Assembly (NCBI GenBank): GCA_963970005.1
Contig: CAXAMN010026672.1
Location: 399,999-463,998, forward strand
Source: Durusdinium trenchii
Taxonomy: Eukaryota; Sar; Dinophyceae; Suessiales; Symbiodiniaceae
Length of the DNA stretch: 64,000 nt
Reading direction: 5' to 3'
A program made the translations under genes and the position numbers. Of this stretch, positions 1 to 11,010 are shown piece after piece. How positions within the stretch are numbered: position 1 is the first letter of the stretch; every line of letters begins with the position of its first letter. The notes beneath the pieces were generated by a model that searched no databases, was not told where the DNA came from, and saw only the letters and a list, made by a program, of their open reading frames with translations.

Positions 1-540
1 AAAGCTCAAAGGCAACAAACGTCCTAGGATCGATGTTGTCACGCACAAGCTTTGCGAAGTTCTTGAACAGTTTTGTGAACTCCTTTTGTTGCTCTTTGAT
101 GCGATCAAACCCTTGCTCGGTTTGCTTGTTGACGTTTCCCCATGGGCTCCCACCTGTGCAGGGCAAACTGCCGTACAGCAACACTTTTGCTTGTGGACGC
201 TGCTTCTTGAAGGTGCTGATTTCACGGTTCAGCCAATTGATGCATTTGTGCGTTGTGGCATCTTCTTTGATGGTGACGCGGATTACTTTACATCCTTTTG
301 CATTGTTGCGATGTTGTCCAAGTTTGGAATCATCTGAGCAGCAGAACTCAATGAGCAATCTATCAAACGTGTGTGCATGTGCTACACCCCCCTGCTGCAA
401 GACATCTAAGGGCGTGCTCCCACTTTGCGGCGTTTGTGAATGCTTTCGTGAGGATATCTGCTGCTTGATAGAGGGTACCTACATTTATCAGGTCGAATTG
501 CTCCCGCTCGAACTGCTGCTTTAGCCATTTTAAACTCACG
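1..540 (-). pseudogene. Ty1/copia polyprotein C-terminus with methyltransferase-like tail (fragment)
   Basis: Read on the minus strand, 540 down to 393 gives the end of a copia-type RNase H: VSLKWLKQQFE, then FDLINV, then AADILTKAF and KWEHAL. The A-D-I-x-T-K block followed by KW is the usual end of Ty1/copia integrase-RT-RNase H polyproteins. A one-base frame change is needed at the C6 tract 387-392. The frame then stays open to the left window edge and encodes a further domain: LLIEFCCSDDSKLG, GCKVIRVT, GSLPCTGGSPW and DPRTFVAFEL. The order (hydrophobic strand plus loop, P-C motif, then P..F..xE) resembles motifs I, IV and VI of C5 cytosine methyltransferases, but this is inference from short motifs. 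The upstream integrase and RT are missing, the frame is broken and the 3' part runs off the window, so this copy is a relic. Confidence 0.65.
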
Positions 541-597
541 TTCTGAGTTCTGTTCACGTATCTCATAGGAAAACAACTACAAAGGCTCCAAAAAACT

Positions 598-993
598 TTA
601 CCCGTAAGCAAAGGGCGAGTTTCTGAACCATGACTGTGCCAATGTACGATTGTGCCAGTAAGTTTGGCGGTCAAGCCACTGCTGAAGTAGATGTAATGAA
701 TATGCTCTGTGTGCTTTCTCTCTCTCCTCCTGGTTGGTGGCCTTTCTCAGGGACCTCTTTTGCTCGCTGCAGACATTGCATTCTGCATGTTCCCCACTGT
801 GTCTGAACTTCAGGTGGTCCTTGTACACTCGATTAAACACCTTCATGAATGTGGAAAGGCTGGTCGTGGAGCTGTTTCTGCTCATTGGAAGGCTTTTTTG
901 CAGCTTTGGGCTCCAAAGTTGTGATTTTGCCTTTCGTTCCCTTTCTCGGTCGTTTCGGATGGCTGGGGGTGGTCGTGGAGCTGCTTTACTCAC
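598..993 (-). pseudogene. Dinoflagellate mobile-element-like protein fragment (C-x2-C)
   Basis: A 131-codon open frame on the minus strand. Its middle reads FMKVFNRVYKDHLKFRHS, then HAECNVCSEQK, then Y-x2-HLLQQWLDRQ-x-YWHNR. The arrangement (aromatic/basic helix, H-x-x-C-x2-C-x4-K, then a long helix ending in DR..YW..R) recalls a protein family I remember as common in dinoflagellate gene sets and probably transposon-encoded; I cannot check this. It has no convincing start, and its end overlaps the upstream limit of the copia fragment in another frame. It is probably part of a second relic joined to the first near 545-600. Function unknown. Confidence 0.4.
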
Positions 994-2880
994 TGCTGCT
1001 CAAGCCAGAACGTTGGAACCCCTTGAGAAGGAGTGCCATCTGCACTGCCCAAGACACCGCGAAAACACAATAGTGACATGGGCAAGAGCTTCAATCCGCA
1101 AAGCGTTAATCCGTGAACCGCAACAAGGATTAGGGATTAGGCCTGATGCGAACAGATGATTTGCTTGTTGACAGGTCCTGTTACAGGTAAGAACGGACAG
1201 ACCCCAAACATGGGAGACTTCATTGAGAAAAAGAAGAGAACACAATGGCCTGAAGGGGCCAATGTGGACCCCATTCTGCAGGACAAATCATCGAAGGTTT
1301 CAGGCAGGTTTCAGGCTCCCGGCTGAATACATTCATACTCGATGGAGTGACACAAACAACTTGGAACTCCTTATCCTGCTCCGCCGCGTCAGGACATGGC
1401 ACCTGGCTTCAACACCTCTTTTTCGCGAAAAAGGTCCAAACAGGACATCCGACCCATTCATCCCAGGCGAATGCCTCCCCATCCCCATCGATGCGAATTT
1501 TCTCGCCATCCTGAGACCTGGTGAAGCAGCCAGCCCCCTCTGAGCTGGGCCAAGGTGCCATTCGAAATTCAACCCCTTGGACCAAACCTGCGCGGCGCTG
1601 TGGCGCGCTGCGGCACCAGGTCGAAGTGTGTGGCGCCTCTTTTTCATCTTTCATGCCCTTTTCTCCCTTCGTAACCCTGGGGGGGGGGGAAGAGGTGGAG
1701 ATTTCTTTCGGGTGTCGATGGAGATTTCTTGCATGTTCAACGATCGACTATGACTACAATTTTACACCATCCCTCACAAGGAGATGCCGCTGCAACAATC
1801 CAGGAAACTTAGTGCTCAAGTCCCCTCCCGTGCAGCCTGCTGCTACATGGTCTACCATAGACACCTTGATAACATGAAAGCTTCTTGGCACGATCCACAA
1901 ACTTACGTCGGTTCTTCAACAAAGACCCTCCTACAAACCAGTTCTTCTCCAACCCACTAACGCTGGTCGCGCCTGAAAAAGCATCGTGACACATGTTGCA
2001 CCAGTCTTTTTCTCCGAACCAATCGGTACCAAACGATGATGGGCCGCCGGTCCATGCAACAAGCGTGTTGCCTTTCCATCGCGTGGCAACCCCAATTTTT
2101 CAACTTTTACAGGCTTTGACCAGCACTTCCTATGCAGTTGCGTGTCGAAAGGCTGCCAGGTTTCGGAGGTTTCGTCGGTGGGTGCAAGTTGTAAAAAGAA
2201 AAAACGTCGTGGCTAAAAAGTGTTCAGCCTGAAAAAGGGGTAGACATGGACATCCCGAATCACGGCTGTTTGGGCTATGTATAGACACCCCCACGGTGTC
2301 GGGTCATAGTTCCTCGTTTCTTAGAGTCGAGCCGTGAATTCGTTCCTCAGGAAGAATCGGGTCGATCGACCTACCGGTTTTTGGGCCATTTTCGAGGCTA
2401 CGACGGAAGTCGGGGCGTCTGGTGGAAACGAAACGTCCTGTCTTGGACGTGATGCTCCTCCAGGACTAGTTTCCTACAAGAGGTACCCTTCAGAGGCAGA
2501 GGTGTCTTATTTATTGTATATAAGTTGGATTTTCTGCCCAGGAAGCCAGGGGATTCACACACATATAGGGAAAATAAGCCATCATCCTACTCAAAACCTG
2601 GATAATCATTTTATGTTTCCTTACAATAGTTGCTATGCTGATCGGAGAGCATTTACGGAATTCGTACATTCGTTTGACATCCCTTTGAGCAGCTACTTCT
2701 AATAGGCAACTCCTCTGCAACCTCTGATAGGCAGAAAAGCTCTTTGATCCCTTGAAAAGAGGTCGCTTCACCAAACGAGTGCCGCACACAGAAACACTGG
2801 TGAAACATGGGGTGTCTCGACCACTCCCGACCCAAAAATGATCTGCAGGTAATCCACGTACTTCCTGGGTAGGCTGGAGA
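994..2880. other. Non-coding stretch, no supported gene
   Basis: Apart from short open frames with no splice or homology support I see nothing gene-like. A G10 run lies near 1680. The right end (about 2803-2873) carries one copy of a dispersed 70-bp repeat ending in ATCCACGTACTTCCTGGGTA, seen again near 11708, 18359, 32020, 63516 and 63740. Confidence 0.5.
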
Positions 2881-2892
2881 CCATCGCCAGTA

Positions 2893-3028
2893 GTAGGGTG
2901 GAGGCCATCACTCTTAGGTTGAAGGCCATCGCTAGTAGTAGGGTGGAGGCCATCACTCTTAGGTTGAAGGCCATCGCTAGTAGTAGGGTGGAGGCCATCA
3001 CTCTTAGGTTGAAGGCCATCGCTTTTTT
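2893..3028. repeat. 45-bp tandem repeat (GGAGGCCATCACT type)
   Basis: Three units start at 2898, 2943 and 2988, so the period is exactly 45 bp (15 codons), open on both strands. Each unit holds two diverged copies of a GGAGGCCATC / GAAGGCCATC core. On the minus strand this reads as alternating MAFNLRV and MASTLLLA. Single or double copies of the same core occur near 16270, 29805, 51556, 55635 and 63985. Repeats of the MASNL type are, from memory, frequent in dinoflagellate predicted proteins. Confidence 0.85.
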
Positions 3029-3837
3029 AGTAGGTCTGTTGAGGGTTGCAGCTGGTTTCTTCAAACAAATCCTCGACGCGCGCTCAGCGATGCTGGTGGA
3101 TGGCCCTCAGGACTGCTTTGGCCACCTGGACGAGCGGACAAGCGCACTCAACAGGGTGATACCAAACACACCAGGAAGATCAAAGCATGGACCTTTTGGA
3201 GTATCCGGGTGGATCGAAATTCCTTTTCCCAAGGAAAGCAGATGCTACTTGTATCTATTTGTCTTCACCTCTCTTCCAGCTGCGTTCCACCCAGATTCGA
3301 GAGAAACATGTTGATCATGCTGACTTTGTTGGATGGGAAGAGCAGCAAACGAGCAGACTGCTTCAGAAAGCCCGAAAGGACACACCAGCGAGGAACCAGC
3401 ACTGGACGGTTTGTCCGGCGACATGTGGAGGCATCAACGAATCCTAGGGTCTTTGTTGGTGTTTCTGCATGGCTGCACCTTTCAAACCGAACCCCACCAT
3501 GCAGCTGGACAGCACTTGAAGGTAGTCCATTAATTGCAGAGCTGGAAGAACAACAAACTGGCGAACCTTGTTGGAAAGTGGAGGTCGATGTTTGATTCGC
3601 AACAAAAAGGAGAAGGATGTTCGAGATGTCTTTGTTATACTGTAGACTCTCTTATGATTTGATCTACTCCATACCAAGTGCATTTTGAACACGCTAATCG
3701 ACTAACCGCTTGATGCTGGATGGTCAAACATGGTCAGTGTGTCTATTGATGTCTACCTGGTTCGGGCCGAATCAGACGTCTTCGGTGAACTCGACCTCTT
3801 CGGTGGCCGAGCAGCACGACTTGTGGTGCCAACAAAC

Positions 3838-3911
3838 CAGCCCCGGGCTCCGCGGCGTCGCCGCGCTCCGTTGCGACCCGCCTTGGGACCACTTTTCTTG
3901 CGACCCGACAT
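3838..3911 (-). CDS. Candidate first exon, basic N-terminus
   Basis: In a GC-rich island the minus strand offers ATG at 3911-3909 followed by MSGRKKSGPKAGRNG and an Arg run, then a possible donor CTG|GT at 3837. That gives 24 codons plus 2 nt. A second in-frame ATG lies 8 codons upstream (MVVSLLLN). The peptide is very basic. No neighbouring exon could be linked with confidence, and the call rests on composition and one donor only. Confidence 0.3.
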
Positions 3912-4978
3912 GTTCAGAAGCAGCGACACGACCATGGGTTGCTCCTGGGCGAGTGGCTGACAGCTGGTTGAGGAAGAAGGTGGTCGGCCCGCAACCCAAG
4001 ATAGCGTGCTCCTTTGATCTACAGGGATCTAAATGGCCCTTTACAGTACTTTCACGTTCGCTTGACCCTCTTTCTCCGTATCTCAGCTGCATTTTGCTGC
4101 TTTTTCCAAGGCCAGGCGGCCGTTCCTGCAGCGACCCAAACAGCAAGTTCTTCAGTTGTCACAGATGTGATGTATAGGAGGTTCTATAACACAGGCGTAT
4201 TCTTGGGTCTGATTCAAAGGCGTATTTTGTATAGTAAGGTGTGACAGATGTATAGTAAGTTTTATAGTATCATGCAGTACCAAAGCATAAACAGCTGTCA
4301 TGCTGCCGTAACACTATGTTAGAAAGTGAAAGCTTCATCCCGGCCCTCAGTTGGGACAGCAGCCAGGCGAAACCTCCTGACTTGGTCCTTCCCAATTCCA
4401 CGGGTGGTCTACGTGTCAGACCATGACCTGGTCTACATGGCCTCCCAAACCGCTCACTCCAACCGTTTCACGCACCGCATTCCCGGGCCGCGTCACGGTG
4501 CGTCACGGACCGCGGTCCGTCTCAGAACGGAGTTCCCCGTCCGACGGCGCCTGGTGGGGCAGCATCAGGACGAAGGAGCCGTTTTGCGCCAGGTGGCCCC
4601 AGGCCGCTTGGGGCTCCTGGAGGCGCGAAGCAGGGCGAACGCAGGGCGAACGCAGGGCGAACGAAACGCAGAAAGCGGGAACGCGCGGAGGCTGTGGCGG
4701 AGGTGGCGGGGGCGCAGAGGAAGTGCTGTTTGAACCAGTCTAGAATGATGAATCTTGGATCATCTTTTGAATCTAGCATGACAATCTATACAGCATGTAG
4801 GGCTTGATGATCTCACCGAATTTCACCTTATGCCAAAGTGGCATGTCAGCTGAAGGAACATGACATTAATCAACCACTGTTTGGCCATGAGTTCTGTGTG
4901 GCAGCAGGTCCATATCTTTGACATACAGCCATCCTGCCACCCAAACAGTTGTGTAGGACCCAGAGAAACACATCAAAT

Positions 4979-5066
4979 CAGGAGTCACAAAGGGGTGCCT
5001 ATTGGATGATAGTGGTGCCCATTATCCACTCACTTAAGGACAAAAACCACCCCTTTGTGACGGGTT
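4979..5066. repeat. Hairpin MITE-like element, CCAGGAGTCAC family, copy a
   Basis: Left end CAGGAGTCACAAAGGGGTG and right end ACCACCCCTTTGTGACG are inverted copies of each other. The centre contains TGCCCATTATCCACTCACTT, shared with the copies at 5500, 16411 and 26254. Length about 90 bp, no coding capacity. Confidence 0.75.
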
Positions 5067-5499
5067 ACAAGATTTTGCACATTTGGTCATGCGCGTGAAA
5101 AAAAGTCCAAGCACACTTCTTACACAACATGTGGGCCAGAAGAGGTAAAGTTACTCGGGATAACCCTTCATAGTGCAGCTTTTTGATCCTTCATAGTGCA
5201 GCTCTTCGCGTCATTGAGACGCAGAAACCCCACACTGTCGGATTGTTTGATTGCTCACCCACCAATAGGCAACGTGAGCTGGGCTTTGACCGTTGTGAGA
5301 CAGGTCAGCTTTACCAAACTTATTACTGACGAACTTGATTCTGTGACAGTAACCGAAGTCGGTGCAAAAGGAACACATTGTTGGATGAACGCCTCTAAGT
5401 TAGCATCCATGCTATGGTGATGGTGTGATGGTGCGTTTTAGCTCTGATCATTGCTGCAGGCGTTGTCAAGAAGAGATCATACTGCAGAAAAACACTCTT

Positions 5500-5594
5500 C
5501 CAGGAGTCACAAAGGGGTGGTGTTTAGTCCCCAAGTGAGTGGATAATGGGCACCCCTAACCTCCATGGATCGCAGCCCGACATGTGACTGCTGG
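5500..5594. repeat. Hairpin MITE-like element, CCAGGAGTCAC family, copy b
   Basis: Begins CCAGGAGTCACAAAGGGGTG and ends GTGACTGCTGG, with the central block in the opposite orientation to the copy 430 bp upstream (AAGTGAGTGGATAATGGGCA). The two neighbours are thus inverted relative to each other. Confidence 0.75.
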
Positions 5595-7702
5595 TTGTTT
5601 GAGATGTGTGGGGCTACTCTCATGGTTGTGTCCTTGGGACATCAGCTGCGCCAGGAGGTGGAACTAGCAGGATCAGGGGCATGTGGATGTATTGTAGATG
5701 AGAGGGCTCACCATCACCAATTGCTTTACACTCCCACCCTTTAACATGGAACCAGGAAAGAACTGGATCTAACACACATATAGAACTCTCAAGAAGTGGC
5801 ACGCACTTCTGTGCGTAATCTGGTCTTTGCCTGGTCCTGGCCTCACCTGCAGCAAACGGCCGGTCTTCATTGTTTCTTCTCACCTCTTGCTTGTCACTTG
5901 CAGTGGGAGCTCTCTTCTTGGAGGGCTTCCATCCACCACGCAGCGCACAGCCTCCCTCTCACCTGTGAAGCTTACAATCCACTATTAAACATGGACACGC
6001 GCCATGGTCATCCTAATTGGGCCATGCTTCAGCAAAGGGCTTCTTCTATGTTTATTACTGTCGTACCGAAGTGGACACACATATCCATTTCATTTTCGAG
6101 TTCCATGTTTAATGCTTCTAAGAGTAGTTCATGCCAGCCGGCATTGGGACAGCTGTGGTGATGTTCGACTTGGGAATAACCTGGCCGCCCTAGCCATCGC
6201 CTAGGAGAGGGCGGAGAAGCAAAGGCAGAGGTGCAGATTGAAAAACCTTCAGAATGCAAGGGAACTTTGCAATCCTGGAGAATGGATGTGCGCAGAGAAG
6301 TAAGGCTTTGGTACTTGCGTCATCTTATATATGCCTTTATGCTCTAAGAGAGCGCATGGTATGCAAAAAGAACTGCGCGCAATCTTTCACTCAAACGGGA
6401 CCCTTGATAAACTAGGATTTGCTGATGCTGGTATGAAGTTTAGAAACGCAACATTCAGATGCTCACCTTTTCGATCATTTGCAAGTGCTTGGCGACGTGA
6501 TCAAGATTCTTTAAACATGCTGGTATCTTTCGCAGATCTTTCATGGCCCATCGCGAAACATGGTCCTACAACTAACCATGTCTGGTCAACATGCAAATCA
6601 AAAATGGTGACAAACATCTCGCAGCATGACCTACACACGGTTGAGAGGTGTTTACGGCTACTCGGAGTCACTTGCAGCATCTGCGCGACAAACAACATCC
6701 TGCATGGGTCTTGGAGGGGGCTTAGCAAACAGTCAGGTGCAACTCAATCCAAGCCTCGGGCCAGCTACAAACACGGGGTGACGCAGCTTGGGAATGTTGG
6801 GGGGCTCGGAACCTGGAGGAAACGTTGAGGATTCCGATTCAGTCGGGACTCTCCTGTCCTCTGCGATTGCCAGAAAGAAGATTATATGAAAGTGAGCATC
6901 TTCGACAAAAGTTGCGAACAAGATGCTTCCGCGAACCTGAATTGCTCCGTCGCATCAAGCTAAGGCCAAGCAACGCTTGGTCATGGCCACTGCTTCAACG
7001 ACAAGCATGCACCGATCGTGCTTCAAAAGACTCGCGCGTCCCCTTCAGCAGTTTGTCCCACACGGGGTGGGATGTTGACGGATCCACCGCACCAAAAGCC
7101 TGCAGATCTGCAGGGCTTCAAAGCAAACTGACCTCTCATTATTCTCCCAAGATGGAACGAATCTTTCCATAGAATTCCAACATTGTCTGGATATGTTGAA
7201 AAATACCACAAGGCATCCCCGACCGAGGCAGCAAGTTTGCTCAACACAGGCCCTCTTGCCTGGCTGGGCCATTAGGCCTATATGAGAGAAAAGGACCGCT
7301 GAATCCGTGAGAGTTCACATTGTTCCTCATGTTGGCATAGTTCGAAGCACTGCAAGAGGAGCGGCTCAACAACATCGATGCGAAGTTGAATTCCTGAAAC
7401 ATCTTAGGCTCTGCGCGATCTGCACGGTGGTGGAATGATATTCCACGGAGATTGAAACACCCGCTGCCCATCCAATCAGAAAGGCTATTGCAAGCGCTGA
7501 CCATAGGTGGGTGCTCAAACAAGTTCGGATTCAGTCTCCAATCCAATCCTGCCATGCTGCTTGCTTAATGGCAGGAACGCGCAACAGGGCCTCATGAAGA
7601 AGCCGCTCTCGTGGGACTTCATGCCTCTGTCGCTTTCCGAACCCCCCAAAGAATGGCAGCCCTGGCCGCCGCGACACCTTCGATCCCGCCAGCCGCTGGC
7701 AC

Positions 7703-7831
7703 CTGGTCAGTCAACGTCAGTCTCAACGAAGTCGCGCGCCGGTCGTCAGATCGGCGGTTCGTCCCCCCGGGGTGCCGTTTGCCCCCGGGTGTGTCTGTGA
7801 TCTGACGAAGTCGAGCGAGCTTTCGGATGTC
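7703..7831 (-). CDS. Candidate internal exon, basic segment
   Basis: The minus strand reads acceptor ACTGCAG|GAC at 7832 and donor GACCAG|GT at 7702, with 43 whole codons between: DIRKLARLRQITDTPGG, then KRHPGG and SLRLTLTDQ. The frame stays open past the donor for about 30 more codons. GC content is well above the flanks. Both splice sites are near-consensus and the exon is phase 0 at each end. No homology recognised. Confidence 0.4.
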
Positions 7832-8204
7832 CTGCAGTGGCGTGGCGTAATCTGCATCCCCGAGAGGCAGCGGCGACAGCCTTGATAACTGCTAGCATGT
7901 CCTCATGTTCTCTCCTTCAGGTGCAGCCCACTGCAACGCTGCATAGGATTCTCTGCATGGATGATGCAAGGGAAGGTTCAGTTACTTCCACTCACACCAT
8001 TCGCTTGGCAAATCTCTTGCCTTTTTCTTGGATGAAATAGATAAGCTTATTCAGAATCTTTTGCATAAACCATTGGGTATCATAAGTTTTGGCATGTGTT
8101 TTTAACCCTTGGGTATTATTTCCACCATATCCTCACAGGAAACTGCACGTCGACACTTATTTCACTTTATCTAGCCCGATTCAACCCCCAAAAATATTGT
8201 GAAC

Positions 8205-8380
8205 CCGCAATCGCCCACGTTTGCCCATCTTTTGCAAGCATGTTCTTCTACATACAGTACTCTTTCCTGAACCCGAACCGCGCAGCGTCTCTCCATCCGC
8301 ACCATCCGTCGAATGAGCCCAGCCCAGGCGCCCTCCTCCGCAGTCTCTCCAATGAAGCTTTCGAGGGATTGATATGGCAC
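8205..8380 (-). CDS. Candidate internal exon
   Basis: Minus strand, acceptor GGGCAG|GTG at 8381, donor TGCGG|GTTC at 8204, 58 codons plus 2 nt. The reading includes SLESFIGETAEEGAW, GLIRRMVRMERR and VLYVEEHACKRWANVG, a balanced, soluble composition. Its end phase does not fit the start of 7703-7831, so an exon is missing or one of the two calls is wrong. Confidence 0.3.
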
Positions 8381-9524
8381 CTGCCCTGGCCTGGGACCGT
8401 CCTGCCGCGGGACGGCCGTGCGTTTTCGCGCGCAAGGAAAGCTACATGAGACCGTGTGTTACACTCAAACGGTATGGAAATGGTCACCTACATTGGAGAT
8501 CATCAACGGGATCGATATAAAGAAAATCAATTAAGTCTCAGTTCGTACCTCGGGAAATGGGTACAACATGGGTCAAGTCGGGTCCAGGTATTCCAGTCCC
8601 ATGGATGGTCTGGGACAGGATGCAAGTCCTGCGGAGCCAGACTTTCAGTGACCAAACTTGAGATCCCAGGATTTTCGGCCACAACCACTCTTCTCAGGTC
8701 ACAGGTCACGAGACGCACGAGTTTTCGAGGTCACAAACTGAAGGTCCTGGATGATACTCCACTGCAAAGGATATAAACGGACCCTCCAAACCACCAGCCA
8801 CCACTGGTGGTTTGGCTCGAAACCATGGGATCCTCTGTGTGTGGGGCGGTACGTATATCCTCAAGGCCTTCACAGCTCACCCGGTTGGGTGGCCGGCGCA
8901 GCCTCTTCAGGCTGCGCCTCTTCAGGGGCCACGATCGATGGGCAGGGCAGAAAAAAACAGTGTCTTCGGTGTGTCAATCTCCGGTTCTACCATCCAACAC
9001 CCACCCGATCATCTCTCAATCGACCGCCGACCGGCCAACTCAGCGGCGTGGCGAAAACACGTCCTTCGTGTCTCTCCAGTAGCTGCTGGGCACCTCAGTT
9101 CAGGTGCTCATTGTTGCAGAACCACTCAGAGCGATCAACAAACGTACCATCCCTCCCCATTCGACGATGCTGAAGATTGCTTAGTCATGCCTTAAAAGTA
9201 CCTGCAAGGCGATCTAATGGCGCCAGTGTGACATCCTGCCCCACAGTGACCCAAGACCCTCTCTTGTAGGAACACCCCTGGCCCTGGGGGTCTGGATTTC
9301 AAATTATTATAGTCATGTCATGAACCCAGGTCTGCGCTATGGCTGTGACTTCACATTTGTAGGGCCCTAGAGGTCAGCAGTTCAGACCTCGACCTGGAGT
9401 TGGTCCATGTCATACAGTACCACTCCAGTCCCGAGGGTTTTTTGGTCCGGATCTTTGAACGGAGAGACCACGGTTCCGACCGGACCAGCTCCGCCCACCC
9501 GTGGAGCAGCCGACCCGACTGCAG

Positions 9525-9632
9525 ACCCGACTGCGGCCCCTCTCCTCTCGGTGGCCGGGGTCGCTGTTCGCGATGCTTCGCGGGACTCCGGACGAGTTGA
9601 ATGCCAAGGCCAAAGTCTTGAAACTCCTGGCC
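9525..9632 (+). CDS. Candidate internal exon
   Basis: Plus strand, acceptor GACTGCAG|ACC and donor CTGGCC|GTG enclose exactly 36 codons: TRLRPLSSRWPG, FAMLRGTPDELNA, KVLKLLA. Phase 0 at both ends. The next plus-strand candidates are at 10426 and 10746; phase 0 is compatible with the first of these. Confidence 0.35.
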
Positions 9633-10425
9633 GTGTCCCCGAAAACGGAAACGGGGCGAAAACGTTCGGAAACGGGGCGGGAGACCGGGAGACCTGGGAG
9701 ACGGGAGACCTGGCGGTCATCACGGTCGAATCAAAGCAAGCGAAGCATCAAGTGATCACATCCACGCAGAACCGCAGAACGAGTCAGGAGTGTTTTTGGG
9801 GCTACGAGTCCGGAGCCGAGGACGGGACGCGAACCGAACGGAGCATTTCGGGCATCGCATGGATGGCGAAGCAGCCATTCCCGCCCCATGGAGCTGACCT
9901 GTCTGGGACTGGTTGACCTGGGATTGACCCGGTCATGGCCGCAGGTTCGCGTCCCATCGGTCTTCCCAACACTCCAGGGGTGGCGTAGAAGTGCCATCGA
10001 CAGTGTAGATCTGGAGACGAACAAAGTCTTCCTAGCGTCGTCATGCGTATTTATGGTGCAAGAGTACACCTGTGGTCACTTGTTGAGGGTCATTGAGGGT
10101 ATGTCATGGGGACCCTCAGGTCCCATGTTGGATATTTTGAGGGGACCGTCCAGGACGATCCCGCCCTTCGGGCCCTCGGCTTGGGACACATGGCGCCATC
10201 CACTGGCCCAGGCCGACCCAGCGGTTGAAACCGCTCGTTTCAGCTCCGACCAACGCAGCCGTGCAACGCAGAGTACGGTGCCACCGAGGTCCACACCACG
10301 CGGTGTGGTCCGAGGAGTACCGACGTTCTTGGTCTTCCAGTCTGGTCCATGCAGGCCTCGCCCGGTTCCATGTGGGTCTCGGTTTTTCGTGCTGCGCTGT
10401 CAATCTCGAAGCGTTCTTTTCGAAG

Positions 10426-10513
10426 CATCAGCTGATGGATGGAGAGCTGCTGAAAGGACTGGAAGCAGCTGCCCTTCGGAAGGCCAATCTGTCAGGCGTT
10501 CAAATTGCAGAAC
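10426..10513 (+). CDS. Candidate internal exon
   Basis: After a T-rich acceptor (GTTCTTTTCGAAG|CAT) the plus strand reads HQLMDGELLKGLEAAALRK and ANLSGVQIAE, clearly protein-like. The donor is uncertain: GAAC|GT at 10514 is used here. Downstream the frame runs into a hairpin repeat at about 10537. Confidence 0.35.
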
Positions 10514-10536
10514 GTGGCCCACTGTTGTTGTATAAT

Positions 10537-10625
10537 GGTCTGAATCCCGAGCAACCATTGTTTTACTAAGGATGTTACACTACACAACCAGGTCGTTTCC
10601 AGCTTTAAAATGGTCAAACTGAAGG
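10537..10625. repeat. Partial hairpin element, ACCCTGGAAGTC family interior
   Basis: Contains the family's internal sequence AACCATTGTTTTACTAAGG and ACACTACACAACCAGG. The same interior recurs at 11150-11265, 23000-23060, 31445-31495, 37150-37200 and 62255-62335. Terminal sequences are lost here. Confidence 0.6.
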
Positions 10626-10745
10626 CTAATGGTCATATAGATCATGGTCACCATGGTCGTTCCCAAGACCTCCTGAAAGAAGGAACACTAGATCACAAAT
10701 TATTGGTTGGTGGTCTCCCCAGAAAACACATCCACATCTTCTCAG

Positions 10746-11010
10746 CCCAATCATCCCAACCTCGCCTCCAAGGACAGAAGAGGCTCCACTTCGGTCGCCA
10801 GCTCCTGAGACGTCGCCCAACGGCGTGCCCCCGGTCACCGCCGACGCGGGGTTTAGCGGGCCAGACCCCAAGGGCACCGAAAACAACGACACCATCGAAG
10901 CTGGAGCCCCAAAATCCCATAGTTTCACGGTGTCACACACAGAAAAGAACAAGAAGGGTCTTGGGGCCGGGTCGACGTCGATCCATCATCTTCGATCCGA
11001 AGAAGAATAA
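10746..11010 (+). CDS. Candidate terminal exon, acidic/hydrophilic C-terminus
   Basis: Acceptor CATCTTCTCAG|C at 10745, then 87 codons to TAA at 11008-11010. The reading starts PIIPTSPPRTEEAP, passes VPPVTADAGFSGPDPKG and ends HHLRSEEE. Third positions are GC-rich in the first half. It looks like the disordered C-terminus of a spliced plus-strand gene. The one-base start phase does not match the donor chosen for 10426-10513. Confidence 0.35.

Larger units (their letters stand above)
3912..7702. other. Repeat-bearing non-coding stretch
   Basis: Holds a GC-rich island at 4480-4730 that is open in several frames, containing three copies of GCAGGGCGAAC near 4632-4664, and two hairpin elements of the CCAGGAGTCAC family at 4979-5066 and 5500-5594. 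No exon in it could be assigned to a strand. Confidence 0.4.
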
